From positions 1 to 33,373 of the forward strand of contig DVJT01000043.1 of the NCBI GenBank assembly GCA_018716565.1: 33,373 bases of DNA. Reading direction: 5' to 3'. Origin of the DNA: Candidatus Avigastranaerophilus faecigallinarum. GTDB lineage: Bacteria > Cyanobacteriota > Vampirovibrionia > Gastranaerophilales > Gastranaerophilaceae. This document shows positions 8,245 to 15,649 of the stretch, in pieces (the stretch's first letter is position 1; each line of letters opens with the position of its first letter). A model generated the notes under the pieces. The model ran no database searches, was not told the origin of the DNA, and saw only the letters and a list, made by a program, of their open reading frames with translations. The translations under genes were made by a program, and so were the position numbers.

Positions 8245-9273
8245 ATGGTAACAAAAGAAAAAGAAACAGAAGTTGTAAATATTTCAGAAGAAAGAAAAAA
8301 AGCGCTTAAAGTTGCGATAGATAAGATAGAAAAAGATTTTGGAAAAGGCTCAATAATGAGATTGGGAGATAAACCGGCCGTAGCTGTAGAAACTATACCT
8401 ACAGGTGCATTATCTCTTGACGTTGCATTAGGTATAGGAGGCGTTCCAAGAGGAAGAATAATAGAAGTATACGGACCTGAAGCCAGCGGTAAAACAACAT
8501 TAGCTCAACATATTGTAGCAGAATGTCAAAAAAAAGGTGGAATTGCAGCATTTGTTGATGCAGAACATGCTCTTGACCCTGAATATGCAAGAAATCTAGG
8601 TGTTAATGTTGACGAACTACTCATTTCACAACCTGATACAGGCGAACAAGCTTTAGAGATAACAGAAGAACTTGTAAGAAGTGCAGCTGTAGATATTGTT
8701 GTTGTTGACTCTGTTGCAGCATTAGTTCCAAAAGACGAAATTGAAGGAGCAATGGAAGACAAACAAATGGGTCTTCAAGCAAGATTAATGTCAAAAGCAT
8801 TAAGAAAACTTACAGGTATAGTAAGCAAAACAAATACAACTGTTATCTTTATAAATCAATTAAGACAAAAAATAGGTGTTATGTATGGAAGCCCTGAAAC
8901 CACAACAGGCGGTAATGCACTTAAATATTACGCAAGTATAAGACTTGATATCAGAAAAACAGAAACACTGAAAAAAGATGACAAGGAAATAGGCAACAGA
9001 GTAAAAGTTAAAGTTGTAAAAAATAAAGTTGCACCTCCATTTAGAACTGCCGAATTTGATATTATATACGGCAAAGGCATCAGTAAATCAGGTTGTATTC
9101 TTGATATGGCAGTATCTTTAGACATAGTTAAAAAAGCGGGAGCATGGTTTAGCTATAATGATGAAAAATTAGGTCAAGGCAGAGATAAAGTAAAAGAAGT
9201 ATTTGCTGAAAATCCTGCTTTAGAAGCTGAAATAGAAGAAAAAGTAAGAGAAGCTTTAAAATCTAAAGAATAA
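8245..9273 (+). CDS. recA: Recombinase RecA
   Basis: The product is 342 residues and full length. Walker A is GPEASGKT (residues 77-84), Walker B is [12 protein letters not shown] (about residues 149-160), and the L2 loop region reads [19 protein letters not shown]. The MRLGD segment near residue 38 is the polymerisation motif. RecA forms the presynaptic filament, drives homologous pairing and stimulates LexA-type autocleavage. The start has AGAAGGA upstream and an extended -10 promoter. The C-terminal tail ends in acidic and basic residues ([12 protein letters not shown]), as usual. It is a single-gene unit closed by a strong terminator. Confidence 0.98.
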   Translation: MVTKEKETEVVNISEERKKALKVAIDKIEKDFGKGSIMRLGDKPAVAVETIPTGALSLDVALGIGGVPRGRIIEVYGPEASGKTTLAQHIVAECQKKGGIAAFVDAEHALDPEYARNLGVNVDELLISQPDTGEQALEITEELVRSAAVDIVVVDSVAALVPKDEIEGAMEDKQMGLQARLMSKALRKLTGIVSKTNTTVIFINQLRQKIGVMYGSPETTTGGNALKYYASIRLDIRKTETLKKDDKEIGNRVKVKVVKNKVAPPFRTAEFDIIYGKGISKSGCILDMAVSLDIVKKAGAWFSYNDEKLGQGRDKVKEVFAENPALEAEIEEKVREALKSKE

Positions 9274-9300
9274 AAATCTTGTAACAAAAATCTTGGAATA

Positions 9301-9332
9301 AAAAGAGAAGTCTTTTTTAAGACTTCTTTTTT
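9301..9332 (+). terminator. Rho-independent terminator after recA
   Basis: AGAAGTCTT (9306-9314) pairs with AAGACTTCT (9319-9327) around a TTTT loop, followed by a T-run (9328-9332). Flanking A and T runs extend the stem to about 14 pairs. The symmetry of the flanks means it may also serve the convergent pilD transcript. Confidence 0.85.
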
Positions 9333-9346
9333 ATATAAAAACTCAA

Positions 9347-10489
9347 TTAACCGGAAATCATAAAAATATATTTTTTTAAGAATTGTACAATATATGTACC
9401 CCAGAAAAATACTATAAACATTGAACATAAAAGCGCAGGACCAAAAGGAATTGCAACAAATCCTTGTTCATTAACGGTTTTCTTTAATCTTGTAATTGAA
9501 TCTATAGCAAAGAAAATCAGAGCAATTACAAAAGCAAATACAACTAATAATGGCAAAGTTATAAGATTAGATAAAATCCAGTACATAATCGCCAATACAA
9601 TAAAAGAAGTCAAAGAAGTCAACAACTTATATTCTTCTTTTTTATATAATCCAAATAAAAATTGAGGCAATATACAAACTGCTTGTATGATAATTGCAAA
9701 AGCGACTGCAACCAAGAAATACTTCCATCCGAGAAGAGCACCTGCGGCTGCTGCCAGATAAGTATCTCCTTCACCAAAAGCGCGTTTGTTCTTATTTACA
9801 TAATCATTTATATCAACATTTTCTTCTTCATTAGATTGAGATTCTTCAGCAACTAATGCTTCTTTCGCTTTCTTATCTTCGTCTTGATTACTTGTTTCTT
9901 CATTTTTTTCTTGATTTTCAGAAGCTTCCTGCGTTTGTGAATTATCTTGCTTTTTTCTTACAAGATAATATGATAACCTTGCTATTATTTCCATGACAAA
10001 TACACCAACAATCAATCCAATTGCTGTAGCAGCATAATTATCCAATCCATTAATAACAAGAGATGTTATAATCGCAAAGACAATTAGAATCCAACTATGT
10101 ATATCAAAAACATATTCTTTTTTTATATCAGTAATCATTATTACAATTGATATTGATAATAGAATCAATAAGAACAAAGTTTTTAAAGTCAAACCATAAG
10201 TTAAAAATACTGCCAAGAATAGTATTGCAGTGAGCGCTTCCACTATTGGATACTGTATACTTACTTTTTCTCCACAGTTTCTGCATTTCCCTTTAAATGT
10301 AAAAAAATATGATATAACAGGTATATTATCATACCATTTTATTGGTTCATTACACAAAGGACATTTTGAAGAAGGAAATACTATTGATTCCTTTGATATA
10401 GCTCTTAGTGCAACTACATTTAAAAAACTACCTATACACGCACCAGTTATTAATACAAAAAAGCAAATTAGCAATAATTCATCTATCAT
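9347..10489 (-). CDS. pilD: Prepilin peptidase / N-methyltransferase with long charged insertion
   Basis: The product is 380 residues, against about 260-290 for typical PilD. The N-terminal GACIGSFLNVV motif (about residues 16-26) and a zinc-binding CxxC (43/46) and CxxC (69/72) belong to the methyltransferase domain. The two catalytic aspartates of family A24 are present: Asp121 (MITD) and Asp242 in GEGD. The end IPFGPALL (about 347-354) is the conserved PilD closing motif. Between the two aspartates lies an insertion (about 179-236) rich in Gln, Glu, Asn and Lys, probably a disordered cytoplasmic loop. The enzyme cleaves and methylates type IV prepilins in the inner membrane, consistent with PilM/N/O in this window. 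It is 12 bases downstream of the SigF-like gene. Confidence 0.92.
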   Translation of the reverse strand: MIDELLLICFFVLITGACIGSFLNVVALRAISKESIVFPSSKCPLCNEPIKWYDNIPVISYFFTFKGKCRNCGEKVSIQYPIVEALTAILFLAVFLTYGLTLKTLFLLILLSISIVIMITDIKKEYVFDIHSWILIVFAIITSLVINGLDNYAATAIGLIVGVFVMEIIARLSYYLVRKKQDNSQTQEASENQEKNEETSNQDEDKKAKEALVAEESQSNEEENVDINDYVNKNKRAFGEGDTYLAAAAGALLGWKYFLVAVAFAIIIQAVCILPQFLFGLYKKEEYKLLTSLTSFIVLAIMYWILSNLITLPLLVVFAFVIALIFFAIDSITRLKKTVNEQGFVAIPFGPALLCSMFIVFFWGTYIVQFLKKYIFMISG

Positions 10490-10501
10490 AATCTTTTACT
10501 T

Positions 10502-11287
10502 CTACTTTCTCTCTTTTTCTGACAATATATTTAAAAGCATACTTAATGCTTTTTTCAATCTTCTGGATACTTGCATTTGTGAGATTCCAAGTTTTAAAGC
10601 AATTTGAGTTTGACTCATATCTTCAAAATAATTCAAAACAATAACTTCCTGTAATTTCACATCCAATTTTTTTATAGCATCATTTATAAGAATTTTATCT
10701 TCTTGAAAAGACTCTAAATTATAATGGTTATCATCAGCAATTTTATCAAATAATGACAAAGACTCATCTGCACCTGTAGAAATTACCTGATCGAGAGAAA
10801 TAGTCTGTTTTCTTCGTTCAACATCAATAACTTCTTTAATTTTACCAACAGAAGTACCAAGTTCTTCTGCTAAAACAGTTTCAGATGGTTCACTTCCCTG
10901 TTCATCTTTCAATTTCTGCATTAATTTATTCACACGATATGCAAGCTCATATATTTCTCTCGGTGCCTTAATCATTGAAACTTTATCTCTCAAATAATGC
11001 CTAATTTCACCTGTAATCAAATATGTTGCATATGTTTTGAAATTCTCACTTACTTTGGGATTATACAATTGTATTGCTTTAACAAGTCCAACACTACCAA
11101 CTTGCATAATATCTTCAACAGGGTCTGTATTTCTTCTCGCTAAACCCCTTGCAATTTTCTTAACCAAAGGCATCGCTGCTAATGCTATAACATTTTGCAA
11201 ATGCTTCTTCTGTTTTTCATCTTCAGCAGACTTATATAACTTTAACCATTCAGATATTTCTTCATAATTAATTGAATAATCAGCCAA
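10502..11287 (-). CDS. sigF: Alternative sigma factor, group 3 (SigF/SigB type)
   Basis: The product is 261 residues. Region 2 includes EDIMQVGSVGLVKAIQLYNP (about 58-77) and FKTYATYLITGEIRHYLRD (about 83-101). Region 3 is short (EPSETVLAEELG). Region 4 ends with MSQTQIALKLGISQMQVSRRLKKAL, a helix-turn-helix with the Ser-Gln-x-x-Val-Ser-Arg recognition pattern of the SigB/SigF/FliA class. The start codon is TTG at 11287, supported by GAGGG upstream; no ATG gives region 2 complete. In Synechocystis SigF is required for pilus formation. Location directly before pilD makes a similar role likely here, which is inference. No anti-sigma factor gene is adjacent. Confidence 0.85.
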   Translation of the reverse strand: MADYSINYEEISEWLKLYKSAEDEKQKKHLQNVIALAAMPLVKKIARGLARRNTDPVEDIMQVGSVGLVKAIQLYNPKVSENFKTYATYLITGEIRHYLRDKVSMIKAPREIYELAYRVNKLMQKLKDEQGSEPSETVLAEELGTSVGKIKEVIDVERRKQTISLDQVISTGADESLSLFDKIADDNHYNLESFQEDKILINDAIKKLDVKLQEVIVLNYFEDMSQTQIALKLGISQMQVSRRLKKALSMLLNILSEKERK

Positions 11288-11339
11288 TGACTTACCCTCT
11301 TTTTCAATACTTATTTATCAATTACCTTATACAACCCAA

Positions 11340-11735
11340 TTATACCAGCTTAAACGAATACGGTAAAATATCATCAATACAATATGTATCAATACCTTGT
11401 TTATCATCTTCAAGTATAATTTCTGCATTATAACCTTGTGCAAACTCTTGAATCCATTGCCTACAAGCACCACAAGGAAAACATTGAGAAGATTTTGGTG
11501 AATAAATAGCTATTTTTATTAATCGTGTTTTTTCACCGCTAGCTATAGCATTTGATATCGCATTTCTTTCAGCGCATAGAGCTAACCCGTAACTGGAATT
11601 TTCAATATTACATCCAATATAATATTTACCACTTTCAAATAAAGCACACGCACCAACAGGAAATTCAGAATACGGACAATATGCTCTATCTGAAACCTTC
11701 CTTGCTTCTAACATCAGTTCTTCATTCGATATCAT
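11340..11735 (-). CDS. cdd: Cytidine deaminase
   Basis: The product is 131 residues, the normal length of the homotetrameric enzyme. The zinc site is intact: Cys54-Ala-Glu56 (Glu56 being the proton shuttle) and PCGACRQ with Cys88 and Cys91. The FPVGACALFESGKYYIGCN segment (about 25-43) and NIENSSYG (43-50) form the nucleoside pocket. It converts cytidine or deoxycytidine to the uridine form in pyrimidine salvage. The start at 11735 is chosen over 11753 because the AGAGG ribosome binding site lies between the two ATGs. The gene ends about 50 bases before sigF on the same strand. Confidence 0.95.
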   Translation of the reverse strand: MISNEELMLEARKVSDRAYCPYSEFPVGACALFESGKYYIGCNIENSSYGLALCAERNAISNAIASGEKTRLIKIAIYSPKSSQCFPCGACRQWIQEFAQGYNAEIILEDDKQGIDTYCIDDILPYSFKLV

Positions 11736-11924
11736 ATAAAATCCTCTTTTCAATATATTCTATATGCAAATCAGAATGAATAATATAGTGCATTTGAATG
11801 ATATAATATTAAGTGTTTACAATAGTTAATCTATTTACCATAAAAGACAGAAGTTATATTATTATATAATATAGTGTATATTTAATTATAGTGACTTGGA
11901 ATATCATATGTCATCTGGAGGAAC

Positions 11925-13250
11925 ATGACAGAAAAGATTAGGATATTTGGCGGCAAACAATTAAAAGGTGAGGTTTCGATAAGTGGCGCTAAAAACGCAG
12001 TATTGAAGCTTATGGCAGCTGCACTTTTAGCAAAAGGTGAAAGCAAAATTTATAACGTTCCTGAACTGACAGATGTTATAATTATGTTAAACGTTCTTGA
12101 ACAACTTGGAGCTAAAACCAAATATGATAAAATCGAAAAATCTATAACTATAGATGCTACTGATATAACAAGTGTTAGAGCAAGCTATGAACTTGTAAGC
12201 AGAATGAGAGCTTCTTTTGTTGTTCTTGGCGCATTAGTCGGAAGATGCAAGGAAGCTGTTGTTGCCCTACCTGGCGGATGCGCAATAGGAGAAAGGAAAG
12301 TAGATTTCCATATTAGAGGTTTAGAAGCACTTGGAACAAATATAAAAATAGAAAATGGATATGTTCACGCAAAAGCAAAAAAATTAACAGGAACAGATAT
12401 ATATCTTGATATTCCATCTGTCGGTGCTACTGAAAATATAATGCTTGCAGCTGTTTTAGCAGAAGGTTCAACAAGGATACAAAATGCAGCTCAAGAACCG
12501 GAAATAGTTGATTTGGCTAATTTCTTAAATGCGATGGGCGCAGACATTGTTGGAGCAGGAACTTCAGAAATAGTTATTAATGGCGTAAAACAAGAAAATC
12601 TAAAGCCTATAGAATACACAACTATTCCTGATAGAATTGAAGCAGGAACATATATGGCTGCTTTTATCGCAACAAAAGGTAAAGGAATAATAAGAAATAT
12701 ATTTCCAAATCACTTAACTTTTTATACAGCAAAACTTACTAAAATGGGTGCTGATATTAAACTAATAGACCCAACATCAATTGAAGTAAGCTGCAAAAGG
12801 AAACTGGAAGCTATAAATGTAATAACACAACCTTATCCTGGATTTCCTACAGATTTACAATCTATGGCAATGGTTCTTGCAACTGTTGCTAATGGCGTTA
12901 GCATTATAACGGAAAGTCTTTACGAAAACAGATTTATGCAAGTTCCTGAACTTCGTAAAATGGGTGCTGATATTCATCAAGAAAGAAATCATGCTTTGGT
13001 TAAAGGCGTAAAAAATTTAACAAGTGCTAACCTCAGAGCTTCTGATTTAAGAGCAGGTGCTTCTTTAGTTATTGCAGCACTTATGGCAGAAGGTGAAAGC
13101 ACAATTGATAATATATATCATATAGATAGAGGTTACGAACTTCTTGAAAATAAGTTTAGAATGATAGGAGCAGATATTCAAAGATACAATGATGACGATT
13201 CTGCTATTGTCAAACAAAATAAAGGAAATTTAAGTGAATCACAATTATAA
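11925..13250 (+). CDS. murA: UDP-N-acetylglucosamine 1-carboxyvinyltransferase
   Basis: The product is 441 residues and full length. It carries the catalytic Cys119 in the PGGCAIGERKVDFHI loop, the residue alkylated by fosfomycin, and the ISGAKNAVLKLMAA segment near residue 20 with the substrate-binding Lys-Asn. MurA transfers enolpyruvate from PEP to UDP-GlcNAc, the first committed step of peptidoglycan synthesis. GGAGG lies close before the ATG. The preceding 170 bases contain TATAAT sequences (11802-11807, 11865-11870) without well-spaced -35 boxes. The last 17 bases overlap the next gene. A second MurA paralogue may exist elsewhere in the genome, as in Firmicutes. Confidence 0.97.
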   Translation: MTEKIRIFGGKQLKGEVSISGAKNAVLKLMAAALLAKGESKIYNVPELTDVIIMLNVLEQLGAKTKYDKIEKSITIDATDITSVRASYELVSRMRASFVVLGALVGRCKEAVVALPGGCAIGERKVDFHIRGLEALGTNIKIENGYVHAKAKKLTGTDIYLDIPSVGATENIMLAAVLAEGSTRIQNAAQEPEIVDLANFLNAMGADIVGAGTSEIVINGVKQENLKPIEYTTIPDRIEAGTYMAAFIATKGKGIIRNIFPNHLTFYTAKLTKMGADIKLIDPTSIEVSCKRKLEAINVITQPYPGFPTDLQSMAMVLATVANGVSIITESLYENRFMQVPELRKMGADIHQERNHALVKGVKNLTSANLRASDLRAGASLVIAALMAEGESTIDNIYHIDRGYELLENKFRMIGADIQRYNDDDSAIVKQNKGNLSESQL

Positions 13251-13563
13251 AAGATGGTATGATCATGATCCTGTTTTGCTAGAAGTAATTAATCTTCTTC
13301 AAAATTATCAAACTGAATTGAAGTCTCAAGCAGAAATTTTCTTGCAGGAAATTGAAAAGAAAGTCTCAAAAGAGGCTATTGATAAATTTTATGAGATGGT
13401 AAGACCAAAGGTATGTAACCGTTGGTATGACAAAGATCCAATAATTTCAAGAACCGTTGAACTTTTAAGAGTTGTTCCTCCAGATGTTCAAAAAGCAACT
13501 GCTCAAAACTTTTTAAAGGCATTAGAAGAAATGGGTATTTACAAAAAGGAAAGTATTAATTAA
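13234..13563 (+). CDS. Small protein with duplicated RWYD-x-DP motif, coupled to murA
   Basis: The product is 109 residues, starting with GTG and preceded by AAAGGA inside the end of murA; the two genes overlap by 17 bases. Two copies of an R-W-Y-D-[HK]-D-P motif followed by a hydrophobic helix occur at residues 7-23 and 63-79, so the protein is an internal duplication about 56 residues apart. The segments between are helical and amphipathic. There is no signal peptide or membrane segment, so it should be cytoplasmic. I do not know its function. The coupling suggests equimolar production with MurA, possibly as a partner or modulator, which is inference. Its TAA overlaps the convergent SLH gene's stop codon. 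Confidence 0.8.
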   Translation: MNHNYKRWYDHDPVLLEVINLLQNYQTELKSQAEIFLQEIEKKVSKEAIDKFYEMVRPKVCNRWYDKDPIISRTVELLRVVPPDVQKATAQNFLKALEEMGIYKKESIN

Positions 13564-14708
13564 TCCAATACTTCTCCTGTTACAATATTTACTCTCATTG
13601 GCTTAAAAAGCTTAATATAGAGAATCTGACCATCTTTTGCAATAAAATCTTTGCCTTTTATAATGTTTTTTGCAACTTTTTTTACTTTATTTGACTCAAC
13701 AACTGAAGCTTCGTATTCTGCAACACCTAATATTCTTGTGAACTTCTTCTTATTATTAGTTGCAGACAATTCAAATACCATTTCTCCATTTCTCACGAAA
13801 TTGACGGCCTTTGTTGTATCCAAAACTTTTCCAACAAGAATTATATCTTTGGATAAAAGTATATGATGCTCGTAATCAACAATATTATTTGCAAATCTTG
13901 CCTGAAACATTTGTCCTGGCTCTGCATCTTCGGAACTTAATTGTCCAATTATCATTATCGGAAGTATAGTCTTTGCAGGTAAAGTAACTACATCATCAAT
14001 TCTTTGAACATTCTCAACAACTATCCCCTCTCCTATTTTTGGAGATTTTTCTGCTTTAATTCTTTCTTGTATATAACCATCAGTTATTTGCTTTAACCTG
14101 GCTAGAAAAACTGCAATTTGAGCTCTATTGACATATTTATCATAATCTAGATAACGCTCACGTGGCGGCTCTTTCGCTATAACATTAAGAATTTCTGCTT
14201 TACCTGCTGTTACTTTAAACCAGTCAGGAATATCATCAAAATCATCAAATGAATTCTGAAGTGCAATAATTGCTTCCTTCTTACCTATATCTTCTGATTT
14301 TAATATATTCACAAGAAATGTTATTACCTCACTTCTTGTAACATAATCATTAGGATAAAAATAGCTGTCAGAAGCAGGTTTCAATATATCAAGATTTACT
14401 GCTCTTAATATATAAGGCCAAGCCCAATGCTGATTATCTAAATCCTCAAATGTATACATAGTTTGAATAGGAATATTTTCCTGTCCGATTGTTTTTATAA
14501 CCATTGCGGCATATTCTGCTCTTGTCACTAGTTTTTTAGGCAAATAGACATTATTAGGATAGCCTGAAATTATTCCTTCATCTGTCAAAAGATCTATCTC
14601 TTTATATGCCCAAAAACCATGATCTATATCTGCAAAATCTATTGCATATGACTTTGTAGGCAATATTAAAAGAAAAAATAATAATATTCTTATCAGATTT
14701 TTTTTCAT
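13560..14708 (-). CDS. Secreted protein with three SLH domains and a C-terminal beta-rich domain
   Basis: The product is 382 residues. A signal peptide (1-22, cleavage after Ser-Tyr-Ala) is followed by three S-layer homology domains at about 23-75, 85-136 and 152-205. Each has the F-x-D-[IL]-x-x-x-x-W/F start and the TRAE/TRSE/NRAQ motif. Residues about 240-382 are beta-rich and unrecognised. SLH domains bind pyruvylated cell-wall polymers in Firmicutes and peptidoglycan in cyanobacterial outer-membrane proteins. A similar tethering role is expected, but there is no porin barrel here. The ribosome binding site is AGGAAA. The gene converges on the murA-linked small gene with a four-base TTAA overlap of the stop codons and no terminator between them. 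Confidence 0.85.
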   Translation of the reverse strand: MKKNLIRILLFFLLILPTKSYAIDFADIDHGFWAYKEIDLLTDEGIISGYPNNVYLPKKLVTRAEYAAMVIKTIGQENIPIQTMYTFEDLDNQHWAWPYILRAVNLDILKPASDSYFYPNDYVTRSEVITFLVNILKSEDIGKKEAIIALQNSFDDFDDIPDWFKVTAGKAEILNVIAKEPPRERYLDYDKYVNRAQIAVFLARLKQITDGYIQERIKAEKSPKIGEGIVVENVQRIDDVVTLPAKTILPIMIIGQLSSEDAEPGQMFQARFANNIVDYEHHILLSKDIILVGKVLDTTKAVNFVRNGEMVFELSATNNKKKFTRILGVAEYEASVVESNKVKKVAKNIIKGKDFIAKDGQILYIKLFKPMRVNIVTGEVLD

Positions 14709-14842
14709 ATTCTATTTCCTATCTAACATTTTATCAGAATATTTTATTTTAGAAAATTTTTTATTTTAGTAGCAAAAATATATTTTTTGTGTTTTATTAG
14801 AAGTGTGTGTTTATTATTTTAATTAAGAGAGAAGGAGAAAAA

Positions 14843-15136
14843 ATGAAAGTATCACCTATTTTTATGTCTGCAAACTATATGAAAAAGTCAGTTAATTTTG
14901 GTGAAAAGAAACAAGAAATGAAACCGTTGATTCGTATTGACAAAAATACACCGGATGATACAGTCGTTTCTTATGGTACTTGGGGGGCTAATTATGCTTA
15001 TCCTATCACTGCAGGTGAAATAAGAACAATTCGACAAGAAACTCCTAAATATACCCCCAAAGAAACTCCGCAAGACAGAGAAACTCCGGAAGAATATTAC
15101 GCAAGAAAAATTCATAGCACTGAATGGACTATGTAA
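14843..15136 (+). CDS. 97-residue protein with MKV...VNFG N-terminus and ETP repeats
   Basis: The start at 14843 has an excellent GAAGGAG site; the frame stays open upstream to 14807 without one. The N-terminus (MKVSPIFMSAN, then SVNFGE with Phe at residue 19) resembles those of several unrelated proteins in this window. The middle has a short Tyr/Gly/Trp-rich segment (VSYGTWGANYAYPI). The C-terminal third repeats Glu-Thr-Pro at irregular spacing and ends in a charged helix. There are no membrane segments or signal peptide. Function unknown. A 17-bp hairpin terminator closes the gene, so it is monocistronic. Confidence 0.75.
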   Translation: MKVSPIFMSANYMKKSVNFGEKKQEMKPLIRIDKNTPDDTVVSYGTWGANYAYPITAGEIRTIRQETPKYTPKETPQDRETPEEYYARKIHSTEWTM

Positions 15137-15142
15137 TTAGAT

Positions 15143-15180
15143 AAAAATAGAACCGAGATATAAATCTCGGTTCTATTTTT
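15143..15180. terminator. Strong bidirectional terminator
   Basis: A perfect 17-bp stem (15143-15159 with 15164-15180) has an ATAA loop, a GAACCGAGAT core and A/T runs on both sides. It lies between two convergent genes and overlaps the last codons of the minus-strand one. Confidence 0.9.
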
Positions 15181-15523
15181 TTGTTTCTTCATCTTTATCT
15201 TTATCAATTTTTTGAACTTTTTTAGATTTTATCTTTTCCGCATAATCTTCATCATCCAATAAAAGATTCTTTCTCTTATTTTGAAGAACAGAAACAACAT
15301 TCAAAAGTGCAAGAGAATTTAGAGAAGCTCTAAGTTGCATGCTTCTATCCACAAAAGGCTCTTGTCGAGAATTTTGCTGTTCTTCACCTTCTTGCATAAA
15401 ATATTCGGTTCCTTGACTGGCGCGATCATCAGATGTTTTAGCCGCAGTACCTGATATATCTCCACTCTTGAAGTTTATGCCGCCACCAATCCCGAGCGCA
15501 CCAGCTGACCTATTGTCAACCAC
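15173..15523 (-). CDS. Small acidic/basic protein of unknown function
   Basis: The product is 116 residues, GTG start with AAGGAGA upstream. It opens with a Gly-rich stretch (ALGIGGGINFKSG, Phe at residue 18). A Gln/Glu-rich polar segment (about 35-60) and a hydrophobic helix (about 65-84, LRASLNSLALLNVVSVL) follow, and it ends in a highly charged Lys/Asp/Glu tail. It has no signal peptide. The INFKSG element near the N-terminus may belong to the motif family seen in neighbouring genes but is less typical, as the MK[IV] start is missing. Function unknown. It has its own promoter candidate. Confidence 0.7.
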   Translation of the reverse strand: MVDNRSAGALGIGGGINFKSGDISGTAAKTSDDRASQGTEYFMQEGEEQQNSRQEPFVDRSMQLRASLNSLALLNVVSVLQNKRKNLLLDDEDYAEKIKSKKVQKIDKDKDEETKK

Positions 15524-15559
15524 TTACTTCTCTCCTTTACATCTTCGGGAATCTGATTC

Positions 15560-15588
15560 ATTATACATTATTTTTGAGTTTTTAACAA
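15560..15588 (-). promoter_or_regulatory. Candidate promoter with dyad over the -35 box
   Basis: On the minus strand TTGTTA (15588-15583) and TATAAT (15565-15560) are separated by 17 bases and lie 37 bases before the GTG start at 15523. A 7-bp inverted repeat TTGAGTT/AACTCAA (15574-15580 and 15587-15593) covers the -35 and could be an operator. It has no T-run, so it does not look like a terminator. Confidence 0.5.
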
Positions 15589-15649
15589 CTCAACATTAGT
15601 ACAAAACACAAACTTATTTTTTTTTGCGAATCTTGTAAAAAATTGTTAC

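Noticed and set aside
15574..15593. 7-bp hairpin as terminator of the 582-aa membrane protein gene
   Set aside because: No T-run follows on either strand, and it overlaps a well-spaced promoter, so an operator is more likely.
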